From: Pseudomonas citri
GTDB taxonomy: Bacteria; Pseudomonadota; Gammaproteobacteria; Pseudomonadales; Pseudomonadaceae
Assembly (NCBI RefSeq): GCF_025336485.1
Contig: NZ_JAODAB010000033.1
Coordinates: 1 to 54,982 of the forward strand
Reading direction: 5' to 3'
Length of the DNA: 54,982 nucleotides
The notes beneath the pieces were generated by a model. The model saw nothing but the letters and a program-made list of their open reading frames with translations. It was not told the DNA's origin and did not search any database. The position numbers were made by a program, and so were the translations under genes. Positions 8,464 through 17,370 of the stretch are shown here, piece by piece (within the stretch, counting starts at the first letter, position 1; every line of letters begins with the position of its first letter).

Positions 8464-9204
8464 ATGCGCCAAGCGCTTGCTCTCTCGCTGCTCGCCCTGC
8501 TCCTGGGCGGTTGCGCCAGCGACCCTGCCGACCGTGACATCAGCGGCACCTGGATCAACCAGGCCGCCATCGACGCTGCCGCCAAGGGCGGCCCACTTCG
8601 CGAGGCGCTGCAGGGCTATGGCCCGAACCTGGAATGGGACGTCAACACCCAGGCAGGCCAGGCGCGCTACACCAACGGTTTTGAAAACGTCGAAGGCAAG
8701 TTGCTGGGCGAAGATGACGGCGCGTGGAAAGTCGACTTCTACGGCAGCTCCGCCAGCGAGCTCAAGCGCGACGGCGACCAGTTGAACCAGGCCGCCACCG
8801 AGAACGAACCGCAGCAAGTCTTCGACCGTGCGCAAGTCCAGGTACCGGAAGGCGCGCCCATCGGCGCCAGCTTCGAGCGTGCGCTGTATGCCGCCTACCT
8901 CGGCGGCACCTGGAACATCGCCAGCGGCCCCGGCCAGGGCGCCACCGTGCAGTTCCAGCCCGACGGCCAGGTCAGCGGCCTGCCGGGCGCCGATCGCTAC
9001 GCCTTGTGCCTGGCCGGCGATTGCGCCTCCATGAGCGCAGGCAACGACAACATCTGGCTACAGAAGAACGGCCAGGGCAACACCTGGATCTTCGCTCGTG
9101 ATGGCAAGAAGCTGGAGATCTTCCAGACTGTCAACACGGCGCTGGCCGACGAGATGCCGTCGTTCATACCGGGTAACCGGCAGTGGGTGCTTGAAAAGCA
9201 GTAA
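8464..9204 (+). CDS. Predicted lipoprotein of unknown function
   Basis: 246 aa. It opens with a signal peptide ending in a lipobox (LLGGCAS, Cys at about residue 17), so it is predicted to be a lipid-anchored envelope protein. The mature part has two similar-looking segments, each starting with a GTW motif (SGTWINQAA near 29 and GGTWNIASG near 145), followed by beta-rich sequence. This hints at a duplicated lipocalin- or META-like fold, which is inference only. Two cysteines near 179-184 could form a disulfide. ATG 8464 has AAAGGA upstream. It is followed by the REP pair at 9235-9330. No function assigned. Confidence 0.75.
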   Translation: MRQALALSLLALLLGGCASDPADRDISGTWINQAAIDAAAKGGPLREALQGYGPNLEWDVNTQAGQARYTNGFENVEGKLLGEDDGAWKVDFYGSSASELKRDGDQLNQAATENEPQQVFDRAQVQVPEGAPIGASFERALYAAYLGGTWNIASGPGQGATVQFQPDGQVSGLPGADRYALCLAGDCASMSAGNDNIWLQKNGQGNTWIFARDGKKLEIFQTVNTALADEMPSFIPGNRQWVLEKQ

Positions 9205-9234
9205 CCCCGCTCTTTGTTAGCTACAAGAGCAACA

Positions 9235-9330
9235 CCTGTGGGAGCAAAGCTTGCTCGCGATAGCGGTGTTACAGCCAGCAGAAGCGTTGGATGTGCTGGC
9301 CTCATCGCGAGCAAGCTGTGCTCCCACAGG
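9235..9330. repeat. Paired inverted REP sequences (REPIN-like)
   Basis: CCTGTGGGAGCAAAGCTTGC at 9235 (unit to 9261) and its imperfect inverted copy at 9304-9330 flank a spacer that holds its own hairpin (GCCAGCA ... TGCTGGC). This is the doublet form of REP sequences typical of the P. fluorescens group, lying between a lipoprotein gene and a convergent SDR gene. A second doublet is at 17271-17353. Confidence 0.8.
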
Positions 9331-9370
9331 CTCGCCTCCACAATTGTTTTGTTTTAAAGGCGGCGACGGA

Positions 9371-10228
9371 TCAGCAACGCCCTTCCAGAATCGCCGCATA
9401 CCCTTCGCGAAAACTCGGATAGCGCGGCGTCCAGCCCAGCGCCTTCGCCCGGGCGTTGCTGCAACGCTTGCTGCCGGCGCGACGCACGCTGGCGTCTTCA
9501 GCCCACTCGGTAACGCCCATGTACTCCCGCAGCCAACCCACCACATCGGCCAATGCCGCAGGCGCGTCGTCGACCCCGATGTAGCAATCATCCAATGCCT
9601 TGCCCTGGCGATCGGCGTCGAGCAGAAAGGCCAGCAGGCAAGCCGCATCGTCGGCATGGATGCGATTGGCATACAGCGGCGGGTCGATCACCACGCGATA
9701 GCCCTGGCGCACCTGGCTGAGCAACCATTCGCGGCCCGGGCCGTAAATACCGGTCAAACGCACGCGGCTGGCAGGGATACCGCTGTCGAGCGCCAGTTGC
9801 TCGGCCTCGAGCATCAAGCGCCCGGAATAACCACCGGCCTCGGTGGGCGAGGTTTCGTCGATCCATTCGCCGTTCTGCTGGCCGTAAACACTGCTGCTGG
9901 ACACGAAAAGCAGCCGTCTGGGCCGCTGGCCGTGCTGCTTCACCCAACCCAACACATGCCGCAACCCATCGATATAGGCGGCGCGATAGCCGGTTTCGTC
10001 GTGCACGGTGGCGGCGGCGCTGTACACCAGGTAATCCAGCGGCCCGGTGGGCCAATCGGCCGGGCATTGGTCGCTGAACAAATCACCCGCGACCCCGATG
10101 ACCCCCTCCGGCAGCTGTGCGACCGATCGTCGCAAGCCATGGACCTGCCAATGCTCAGCCACCAGACGACTGGCCAGGCGGCCGCCAATATCGCCGCAGC
10201 CGGCGATCAAAACAGAAGGCGCGGACAT
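9371..10228 (-). CDS. SDR family / YeeZ-like NAD(P)-binding protein
   Basis: 285 aa from ATG 10228, chosen because GAGGAG lies 5-10 bases upstream; a TTG further out (10246) has no such site. The N-terminal Rossmann motif GCGDIGG is at residues 10-16 (VLIAGCGDIGGRLASRL). Downstream are LLFVSSSSVYGQQ, LTGIYGPGREWLL and RIHADDAA, as in extended-SDR epimerase-like proteins of the YeeZ type. The canonical catalytic YxxxK is not evident, so enzymatic activity is uncertain. It faces away from exbB, sharing the intergenic region 10229-10415. Confidence 0.82.
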   Translation of the reverse strand: MSAPSVLIAGCGDIGGRLASRLVAEHWQVHGLRRSVAQLPEGVIGVAGDLFSDQCPADWPTGPLDYLVYSAAATVHDETGYRAAYIDGLRHVLGWVKQHGQRPRRLLFVSSSSVYGQQNGEWIDETSPTEAGGYSGRLMLEAEQLALDSGIPASRVRLTGIYGPGREWLLSQVRQGYRVVIDPPLYANRIHADDAACLLAFLLDADRQGKALDDCYIGVDDAPAALADVVGWLREYMGVTEWAEDASVRRAGSKRCSNARAKALGWTPRYPSFREGYAAILEGRC

Positions 10229-10279
10229 CAAGAACTCCTCTGGCAAAGCCGCAGACTAGCCTCCGAGAGGGACGAGCGG

Positions 10280-10350
10280 CTACCCGCAAGACAAAAATAG
10301 CAACTGTATTGCTTTTGTTAACAAGAATTACTTGCAATAATGCACCCCGC
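10280..10350 (+). promoter_or_regulatory. AT-rich, possibly Fur-controlled region upstream of exbB
   Basis: The stretch with AACAAGAATTACTTGCAATA (ending about 10338) is AT-rich and loosely resembles a Fur operator, which would suit an exbB-exbD-tonB operon. It matches the 19-bp consensus poorly, so this is a suggestion from context. Confidence 0.3.
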
Positions 10351-10415
10351 TTTTGTTCTCGGCCTCACGAGGCCTGGAAGAACATCAACTTCTTTTTCTC
10401 TCAGGTCCGGCCAGC

Positions 10416-11384
10416 ATGAAACGCTCTCCATCCTTCGCTTCGCCAACCAATCGACCTCGCGCCTGGAGCGCCGTGGCAGCCTTGCTGCTCAGCCTACTGC
10501 TGGTGCCCGCCGCCTTCGCCGATACCCAGTCGCCAGCCACGACCCCGGCCGCCACGCCGGTGACGGCCCAGGCGCCTGTCGAGCCGGCCACCCCCGTTGC
10601 GACGCCCGCGGCCAGCGAGCCGGCCCAAGCCATCGAGGCCACCGCACCACAAACACTCGAAGCCGACAACTCCCTGGGCCTGGGCCACGACCTGTCGCCA
10701 TGGGGCATGTACAAGAACGCCGACATCGTGGTGAAGCTCGTCATGATCGGCCTGGCCATCGCCTCGATCATCACCTGGACCATCTGGATTGCCAAAGGCT
10801 TCGAGCTGTTGGGCGCCAAACGTCGCTTGCGCGGCGAGATCGCGGCCCTGAAACAAGCCAGCACCCTCAAGGAAGCCAGCGCCAGCGCCGCCAAGCAAGG
10901 CACCCTCGCCCACCTGTTGGTGCACGACGCACTCGAGGAGATGCGTCTGTCGGCCAACAGCCGCGAGAAGGAAGGCATCAAGGAGCGCGTGAGTTTCCGC
11001 CTCGAGCGCCTGGTCGCTGCCTGCGGTCGCAACATGAGCAGCGGTACCGGCGTGCTCGCCACCATCGGTTCCACCGCGCCGTTCGTCGGCCTGTTCGGCA
11101 CCGTGTGGGGCATCATGAACAGCTTCATCGGCATCGCCAAGACCCAGACCACCAACCTCGCCGTCGTCGCTCCCGGTATCGCCGAAGCGCTGTTGGCGAC
11201 GGCACTGGGCCTGGTCGCGGCCATCCCGGCGGTGGTGATCTACAACGTCTTCGCCCGCTCCATCGCCGGCTACAAGGCGCAGGTGTCCGACGCCTCGGCC
11301 GAAGTCCTGTTGCTGGTCAGCCGCGACCTGGACCACCTGCCGCCTGAGCGCGCCTCGCAACCGCACATGGTGAAAGTGGGGTAA
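10416..11384 (+). CDS. exbB: TonB-system biopolymer transporter ExbB
   Basis: 322 aa. Inner-membrane proton-channel protein that, with ExbD, energises TonB. It has a cleavable-looking signal (LLLSLLLVPAAFA) and a Pro/Ala-rich periplasmic extension of about 60 residues typical of the long Pseudomonas ExbB. Three membrane segments follow: about 108-130, then STAPFVGLFGTVWGIMNSF, then PGIAEALLATALGLVAAIPA. ATG 10416 was chosen over an in-frame upstream codon because the signal peptide starts there. First gene of exbB-exbD-tonB. Confidence 0.95.
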   Translation: MKRSPSFASPTNRPRAWSAVAALLLSLLLVPAAFADTQSPATTPAATPVTAQAPVEPATPVATPAASEPAQAIEATAPQTLEADNSLGLGHDLSPWGMYKNADIVVKLVMIGLAIASIITWTIWIAKGFELLGAKRRLRGEIAALKQASTLKEASASAAKQGTLAHLLVHDALEEMRLSANSREKEGIKERVSFRLERLVAACGRNMSSGTGVLATIGSTAPFVGLFGTVWGIMNSFIGIAKTQTTNLAVVAPGIAEALLATALGLVAAIPAVVIYNVFARSIAGYKAQVSDASAEVLLLVSRDLDHLPPERASQPHMVKVG

Positions 11385-11390
11385 TCGGCC

Positions 11391-11816
11391 ATGGGCCTGC
11401 ATTTGAAAGAAGGCGCAGACGATCTGGCCGAGAACCACGAGATCAACGTCACCCCCTTCATCGACGTGATGCTGGTGTTGTTGATCATCTTCATGGTGGC
11501 GGCCCCGCTCGCCACCGTCGACATCAAGGTTGACCTGCCGGCCTCGACGGCCAAGCCATCACCACGGCCCGAGAAACCGGTGTTCCTGAGCGTCAAGGCC
11601 GACCAGCGCCTGTTCCTAGGCGAAGAAGAGATCAAGACCGAAAGCCTCGGCGCCGCCCTGGATGCCAAGACCCAGGGCAAGAAGGACACGACGATCTTCT
11701 TCCAGGCCGACAAAGGCGTGGACTACGGTGACCTGATGAGCGTGATGGACGCATTACGCGGCGCCGGCTATCTCAAGGTCGGCTTGGTCGGACTCGAGAC
11801 GGCGCGGCAGAAATGA
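11391..11816 (+). CDS. exbD: TonB-system biopolymer transporter ExbD
   Basis: 141 aa. A single membrane segment follows NVTPFIDVMLVLLIIFMVAA; the proton-pathway aspartate is D25, the same position as in E. coli ExbD. The remainder is periplasmic (VFLSVKADQRLFLGEEEI...). It begins 6 bp after exbB and overlaps tonB by 4 bp, so the three are translationally linked. Confidence 0.96.
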   Translation: MGLHLKEGADDLAENHEINVTPFIDVMLVLLIIFMVAAPLATVDIKVDLPASTAKPSPRPEKPVFLSVKADQRLFLGEEEIKTESLGAALDAKTQGKKDTTIFFQADKGVDYGDLMSVMDALRGAGYLKVGLVGLETARQK

Positions 11817-12571
11817 TCACGACGCGCCAAAAGCTGACGCGTTACAGCGGTAGCCTGGCCGTGGTGCTGGGCGTACATGCGCTCGCCATCGCGCTGACGC
11901 TGAACTGGACGTCACGCCCGCCCATCGAATTGCCACCCCAGGCGATGATGGTCGAGCTGGCCCCGCTACCGGCCCCGCCACCGCCGGCGCCACCAAAGGT
12001 TGTCACACCGCCGAAACCGCCCGAGCCGGTCGAAGAGCTGCCGCTGCCTAAACTTGCCGAAGCACCGAAACCCGAAATTTCCGTGCCCAAGCCGGTCAAA
12101 CCCAAGCCAAAGCCCCAACCGCCCAAACCCAAGCCCGTGGAAGAGAAGAAGCCGGAGCCACCGAAGGAACAGCCGTCGGAGCAAAAGCCCAGCGACACTC
12201 CGCCGACTCCAGCACCCAGCGAAAAATCCGCCCAGCCGGCCCCCGGCCCTTCGCCTGCCCAGTCAGCAGCGAAAGCCAACTGGCAAGGCACGTTGCTGGC
12301 GCACCTGGCCAAGTACAAGAAGTACCCGCCCAGGGCCCAGCAAATGAACAAGGAAGGCATGAACCGCCTGCGCTTTGTGGTGGACGCCGAAGGCAACGTG
12401 TTGTCCTTCGAACTGGTCGGCAGCTCCGGCACGGATTTGCTGGACCGGGCCACCCTGGACATGATCCGCCGCGCCCAACCGCTGCCAAAGCCCCCGGCCG
12501 AGTTGTTGACCAACGGCAGTGTCGAACTGACGGCACCGTTCGTTTACTCGATCGACAAGCGCAAGCGCTAA
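11813..12571 (+). CDS. tonB: Energy transducer TonB
   Basis: 252 aa. N-terminal membrane anchor (about residues 14-32), then a long periplasmic Pro-rich linker with EP and KP repeats (about 45-145), then the C-terminal TonB domain (KYPPRAQQMNKEGMNRLRFV, VELTAPFVYSI). It spans the periplasm to TonB-dependent outer-membrane receptors. The start overlaps exbD as ATGA. An intrinsic terminator at 12612-12638 closes the operon. Confidence 0.95.
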   Translation: MITTRQKLTRYSGSLAVVLGVHALAIALTLNWTSRPPIELPPQAMMVELAPLPAPPPPAPPKVVTPPKPPEPVEELPLPKLAEAPKPEISVPKPVKPKPKPQPPKPKPVEEKKPEPPKEQPSEQKPSDTPPTPAPSEKSAQPAPGPSPAQSAAKANWQGTLLAHLAKYKKYPPRAQQMNKEGMNRLRFVVDAEGNVLSFELVGSSGTDLLDRATLDMIRRAQPLPKPPAELLTNGSVELTAPFVYSIDKRKR

Positions 12572-12611
12572 CCATTGCTTCATGCATGACACCTGTGGCG
12601 AGGGCCAACCG

Positions 12612-12640
12612 AAAAAAGGCATCGAAAGGTGCCTTTTTCA
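12612..12640 (+). terminator. Intrinsic terminator after tonB
   Basis: AAAAAAGGCATC, tetraloop GAAA, then GGTGCCTTTTT (to 12638): an extended stem capped by a GNRA loop and ending in five T. Its symmetric A/T flanks could work on both strands. Confidence 0.85.
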
Positions 12641-12756
12641 TATCCGGCAACGACCCAACGCACATTGGACCATGTCGCACCGCGCCCTCAGTCTGATAAC
12701 GTGCGTCTATCGATTGCAGCCGGTATGCTTGGCTCGCAACTTCACGGACGCTCGCT

Positions 12757-13677
12757 ATGACTCTCACAGAACTGCGCTACATCGTTACCCTCGCCCAAGA
12801 GCAGCATTTCGGCCATGCGGCCGAGCGTTGCCATGTCAGCCAGCCGACGCTGTCGGTGGGTGTGAAAAAGCTGGAAGACGAACTCGGGGTGCTGATTTTC
12901 GAGCGCAGCAAGAGCGCCGTGCGCCTGACCCCGGTGGGCGAAGGAATCGTCGCCCAGGCGCAAAAAGTGCTGGAGCAGGCCCAGGGCATCCGTGAGCTGG
13001 CCCAGGCCGGCAAGAACCAGCTGACTGCGCCACTGAAGGTCGGCGCGATCTACACCGTCGGCCCGTACCTGTTCCCCCACCTGATTCCGCAACTGCACCG
13101 GGTCGCCCCGCAGATGCCGTTGTATATCGAAGAAAACTTCACCCATGTACTGCGCGACAAACTGCGCAACGGCGAACTGGACGCGATCATCATCGCCCTG
13201 CCGTTCAACGAAGCCGACGTGCTGACCCTGCCGCTCTATGACGAACCGTTCTACGTCCTGATGCCGGCCCAGCACCCCTGGACCCAGAAAAAAACCATCG
13301 ACACCGCCCTGCTCAACGATAAGAGCCTATTGCTGCTCGGCGAGGGCCACTGCTTCCGCGACCAGGTGCTCGAAGCCTGCCCGACCCTGACCAAGGGCAG
13401 CGAAGGCGCCAAGCACACCACGGTGGAGTCCAGCTCCCTGGAAACCATTCGTCACATGGTCGCCTCGGGCCTGGGCGTGTCGATCCTGCCGCTGTCGGCG
13501 GTGGACAGCCATCACTATGCCCCCGGCGTGATCGAAGTCCGCCCGTTGACGCCGCCCGCGCCGTTCCGCACCGTCGCCATCGCCTGGCGCGCCAGCTTCC
13601 CGCGGCCCAAGGCCATCGAGATCCTCGCCGATTCGATCCGCCTGTGCTCCGTGGCCAAGCCGCCCGCCGCCCAGTAA
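12757..13677 (+). CDS. oxyR: Hydrogen-peroxide sensing LysR regulator OxyR
   Basis: 306 aa. LysR-type activator of the peroxide response. The N-terminal helix-turn-helix is intact (MTLTELRYIVTLAQEQHFGH; CHVSQPTLSVGVKKLE). The redox cysteines fall exactly at C199 and C208 (GEGHCFRDQVLEAC), the positions known from E. coli OxyR. It lies 9 bp before recG on the same strand, a usual Pseudomonas arrangement. Confidence 0.96.
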   Translation: MTLTELRYIVTLAQEQHFGHAAERCHVSQPTLSVGVKKLEDELGVLIFERSKSAVRLTPVGEGIVAQAQKVLEQAQGIRELAQAGKNQLTAPLKVGAIYTVGPYLFPHLIPQLHRVAPQMPLYIEENFTHVLRDKLRNGELDAIIIALPFNEADVLTLPLYDEPFYVLMPAQHPWTQKKTIDTALLNDKSLLLLGEGHCFRDQVLEACPTLTKGSEGAKHTTVESSSLETIRHMVASGLGVSILPLSAVDSHHYAPGVIEVRPLTPPAPFRTVAIAWRASFPRPKAIEILADSIRLCSVAKPPAAQ

Positions 13678-13686
13678 GCCGCCGCC

Positions 13687-15762
13687 ATGACGGAGCTGTC
13701 GCAGGTACCGGTCACGACGCTCAAGGGCGTCGGTGAGGCCATGGCCGAGAAACTGGCCAAGGTGGGGCTGGAAAACCTCCAGGACGTCCTGTTCCACCTG
13801 CCGTTGCGCTACCAGGACCGCACCCGCGTGGTGCCCATCGGCCACCTGCGCCCAGGGCAGGACGCCGTGATCGAAGGCACCGTCAGCGGTGCCGACGTGG
13901 TCATGGGCCGGCGCCGCAGCCTGGTGGTGCGCCTGCAGGACGGCACCGGCGGCCTGAGCCTGCGCTTCTACCACTTCAGCAATGCCCAGAAGGAAGGCCT
14001 CAAGCGCGGCACCCGCGTGCGTTGCTATGGCGAGGCGCGGCCCGGTGCGTCGGGGCTGGAGATCTATCACCCGGAATACCGCACCATCACCGGCGACGAA
14101 CCGCCGCCGGTGGCTGAAACCCTGACCCCGGTTTACCCCCTCACCGAGGGCCTGACCCAACAGCGCCTGCGCCAGCTCTGCCAGCAGACCCTGACGCTGT
14201 TGGGCCCCAGCAGCCTGCCGGACTGGCTGCCCACCGAACTGGCGCGCGACTACCAACTGGCGCCGCTGGCCGATGCGATCCGCTACCTGCACCATCCGCC
14301 GGCCGATGCCGATGTTGAGGAACTGGCCCTCGGGCATCACTGGGCCCAACACCGCCTGGCGTTCGAAGAACTGCTGACCCATCAACTGTCCCAACAGCGC
14401 TTGCGCGAAAGCCTGCGCGCGCTACGTGCCCCGGCCATGCCCAAGGCCACGGACCTGCCGGCCCGCTACCTGGCCAACCTCGGCTTCACGCCGACCGGCG
14501 CGCAGCAACGGGTCGGCAACGAAATCGCCTACGACCTGAGCCAGCCCGAGCCGATGCTGCGGTTGATCCAGGGCGACGTCGGCGCCGGCAAGACCGTGGT
14601 CGCCGCCCTCGCCGCGCTCCAGGCCCTGGAGGCCGGTTACCAGGTGGCCTTGATGGCACCGACGGAAATTCTCGCCGAACAGCACTTCATCACCTTCCAG
14701 CGCTGGCTCGAACCACTGGGCATCGAAGTCGCCTGGCTGGCCGGCAAGCTCAAGGGCAAGAACCGCCTCGCCGCCCTGGCGCAGATCGCCGAGGGCGCAC
14801 CGATGGTGGTCGGCACCCATGCGCTGTTCCAGGATGAAGTGCAGTTCAAGAACCTGGCCTTGGTGATCATCGACGAACAGCACCGCTTTGGCGTGCAACA
14901 GCGCCTGGCCCTGCGCCAGAAAGGCGTGGGCGGGCGCATGTGCCCACACCAGTTGATCATGACCGCGACACCGATTCCGCGGACCCTGGCGATGAGCGCC
15001 TATGCCGACCTCGACACCTCGATCCTCGACGAACTGCCCCCCGGCCGCACGCCGGTCAACACCGTGCTGGTCACCGACACCCGTCGGGTGGAAGTGATCG
15101 AGCGCGTGCGCGGTGCCTGCGCCGAAGGCCGGCAAGCCTATTGGGTATGCACCCTGATCGAGGAATCGGAAGAACTGACCTGCCAGGCCGCCGAAACCAC
15201 TTACCAAGACCTCAGCGCCGCCCTCGGCGAACTGAAGGTCGGGCTGATCCACGGCCGCATGAAACCCGCCGAGAAAGCCGCCGTCATGGCCGAATTCAAG
15301 GCCGGCGCGTTGCAGTTGCTGGTCGCGACCACGGTGATCGAGGTGGGTGTCGACGTGCCCAACGCCAGCTTGATGATCATCGAGAACCCCGAGCGCCTGG
15401 GCCTGGCGCAGTTGCATCAGCTGCGCGGCCGGGTCGGTCGGGGCAGCGCCGTCAGCCATTGCGTGCTGCTGTATCACCCGCCCTTGTCGCAAATTGGCCG
15501 TCAACGCCTGGGCATCATGCGCGAAACCAACGACGGCTTCGTCATCGCCGAAAAAGACCTTGAGCTGCGCGGCCCTGGTGAAATGCTCGGCACCCGCCAG
15601 ACCGGCCTGCTTCAATTCAAGGTGGCCGACCTGATGCGTGACGCCGACCTGCTCCCCGCCGTGCGTGACGCCGCCCAGGCGTTGCTGGAACGCTGGCCGC
15701 AGCACGTCAGCCCATTGCTCGACCGCTGGCTGCGGCATGGGCAGCAATACGGCCAAGTGTGA
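13687..15762 (+). CDS. recG: ATP-dependent DNA helicase RecG
   Basis: 691 aa. Remodels stalled replication forks and Holliday junctions. An N-terminal wedge/OB domain is followed by the helicase core: Walker A GDVGAGKT (about 296-303), motif II DEQHRFG, motif III MTATPIPRTLAM, and motif VI QLRGRVGRG. The length fits the family. It is only 9 bp after oxyR and is probably co-transcribed. Confidence 0.97.
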   Translation: MTELSQVPVTTLKGVGEAMAEKLAKVGLENLQDVLFHLPLRYQDRTRVVPIGHLRPGQDAVIEGTVSGADVVMGRRRSLVVRLQDGTGGLSLRFYHFSNAQKEGLKRGTRVRCYGEARPGASGLEIYHPEYRTITGDEPPPVAETLTPVYPLTEGLTQQRLRQLCQQTLTLLGPSSLPDWLPTELARDYQLAPLADAIRYLHHPPADADVEELALGHHWAQHRLAFEELLTHQLSQQRLRESLRALRAPAMPKATDLPARYLANLGFTPTGAQQRVGNEIAYDLSQPEPMLRLIQGDVGAGKTVVAALAALQALEAGYQVALMAPTEILAEQHFITFQRWLEPLGIEVAWLAGKLKGKNRLAALAQIAEGAPMVVGTHALFQDEVQFKNLALVIIDEQHRFGVQQRLALRQKGVGGRMCPHQLIMTATPIPRTLAMSAYADLDTSILDELPPGRTPVNTVLVTDTRRVEVIERVRGACAEGRQAYWVCTLIEESEELTCQAAETTYQDLSAALGELKVGLIHGRMKPAEKAAVMAEFKAGALQLLVATTVIEVGVDVPNASLMIIENPERLGLAQLHQLRGRVGRGSAVSHCVLLYHPPLSQIGRQRLGIMRETNDGFVIAEKDLELRGPGEMLGTRQTGLLQFKVADLMRDADLLPAVRDAAQALLERWPQHVSPLLDRWLRHGQQYGQV

Positions 15763-15840
15763 GCACGCTCTCAGTTTCCGGACGCGCGGCTCAGACAAGC
15801 TGGTTATACTGACCCACTTGTAAGAACACGGATACAGACC

Positions 15841-17238
15841 ATGACAGAAGCTGCCCTCGCCCCCGAACCACCGCACGCTCCGTCTGTTATTCGCCAGTTG
15901 CTTGAGAAATTGGGCATCGGCTTTGACGAAGTCCTTGAGCGACCCGGCCTCAATCCTGCCCGCAAAGTGCAAGCCGTGCTGCTGCACGATGCCGTTGGCG
16001 CGCTCATGGTGCTGTTTCCCCAGAGCCAGTTGCTGGACCTCAACCGCCTGGCCGAACTCACCGGCCGCAAGCTGACGGCGGTGTCCACCGAACGCCTGGA
16101 GCGCATGCTCGGCAAGCATAACCTGAGCTTGCTGCCCGGCCTGCCGGCGCTGACCAGTTCGCCATGCCTGTACGAAGAAAGCCTGCTGCGCGAACCAAAG
16201 CTGCTGATCAACTCGGGCGAGCCGGGCGTGCTGCTGGAGGTCACCAGCGAAGCCTTCAAGACCATGCTCACCAAGGCCAGCGCCGCGACGTTCGGCGAAG
16301 ACCTGCGCAACATTTCCCCCAACCTGGACCGCCCTCACGACGACCGTGCGGAAATCACCCAGGCTGTACAGGCGTTCACCGCCCGGCGTATCCAGCAACG
16401 GCTGGAAGAAACCATCGAGATCCCGCCGCTGGCCGAGACTGCGCAAAAAATCATCAAGTTGCGGGTCGACCCGGATGCCACCATCGACGACATCACCGGT
16501 GTCGTCGAAACCGACCCGGCCCTGGCCGCGCAAGTGGTGAGCTGGGCGGCGTCGCCGTACTACGCCTCACCGGGCAAGATCCGCTCGGTGGAAGATGCCA
16601 TCGTGCGGGTACTGGGCTTCGACCTGGTGATCAACCTGGCGCTGGGCCTGGCCCTGGGCAAGACCCTGAGCCTGCCCAAGGACCGCCCGCAACACACCAC
16701 GCCGTACTGGCAGCAATCGATCTACACCGCCGCCGTCATCGAAGGCCTCACCCGCGCCATGCCCCGTGCCCAGCGCCCCGAAGGCGGCCTGACCTACCTG
16801 TCGGGCCTGCTGCACAACTTCGGCTACCTGTTGCTGGCCCATGTGTTCCCGCCGCACTTCTCGTTGATCTGCCGGCACCTGGAGGTCAACCCGCACCTGT
16901 GCCACAGCTACGTGGAACAGCACCTGCTGGGCATCAGCCGCGAGCAGATCGGCGCCTGGCTGATGCGCTACTGGGACATGCCCGACGAACTGGCCACCGC
17001 CCTGCGCTTCCAGCACGACCCGCACTACGACGGCGACTACGCCGCCTACCCGAACCTGGTGTGCCTGGCCGTACGCCTGCTGCGCGCCCGCAGCATCGGC
17101 TCCGGCCCGGAGGAAGAGATCCCCGACGCCCTGCTCGAACGCGTGGGCCTGACCCGGGAAAAAGCCAACGACGTGGTCAGCAAGGTGCTGGAGGCGGAAG
17201 TGCTGTTGCGGGAGTTGGCGTCGCAGTTCAGCCATTGA
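15841..17238 (+). CDS. YbaK-like aminoacyl-tRNA deacylase domain fused to HDOD domain
   Basis: 465 aa. Residues about 10-150 look like a YbaK/ProX-type deacylase domain (RKVQAVLLHDAVGALMVLFP, FGEDLRNISPNLDRP). Residues about 190-390 are an HDOD domain (IPPLAETAQKIIKL, VVETDPALAAQVVSWA, GLLHNFGYLLLAHVFPPHF), an HD-superfamily fold without the phosphohydrolase metal motif. The HDOD part suggests a signalling role; what the fusion does is not known. A likely promoter precedes it (TTATACT near 15806-15812). It is followed by a REP doublet. Confidence 0.82.
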   Translation: MTEAALAPEPPHAPSVIRQLLEKLGIGFDEVLERPGLNPARKVQAVLLHDAVGALMVLFPQSQLLDLNRLAELTGRKLTAVSTERLERMLGKHNLSLLPGLPALTSSPCLYEESLLREPKLLINSGEPGVLLEVTSEAFKTMLTKASAATFGEDLRNISPNLDRPHDDRAEITQAVQAFTARRIQQRLEETIEIPPLAETAQKIIKLRVDPDATIDDITGVVETDPALAAQVVSWAASPYYASPGKIRSVEDAIVRVLGFDLVINLALGLALGKTLSLPKDRPQHTTPYWQQSIYTAAVIEGLTRAMPRAQRPEGGLTYLSGLLHNFGYLLLAHVFPPHFSLICRHLEVNPHLCHSYVEQHLLGISREQIGAWLMRYWDMPDELATALRFQHDPHYDGDYAAYPNLVCLAVRLLRARSIGSGPEEEIPDALLERVGLTREKANDVVSKVLEAEVLLRELASQFSH

Positions 17239-17270
17239 TGGCTGAGAACGCCATGCTGAGAAATGAACGG

Positions 17271-17353
17271 TGGGAGCAAAGCTTGCTCGCGATACAGGCG
17301 ACTCGATGCCTGGACGACCGCATCGTCCTCATCGCGGGCAAGCCCTGCTCCCA
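17271..17353. repeat. Second REP doublet (REPIN-like)
   Basis: TGGGAGCAAAGCTTGCTCGC starts the first unit (17271-17293); an imperfect inverted copy lies at 17331-17353. The core is identical to the doublet at 9235. It sits between convergent genes, the normal location for REPs. Confidence 0.8.
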
Positions 17354-17370
17354 TATAAGGTCATTGCCGC

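Noticed and set aside
10300..10345. Fur box upstream of exbB
   Set aside because: AT-rich and in the right place, but too many mismatches to the 19-bp consensus to call an operator. Kept only as a low-confidence region.
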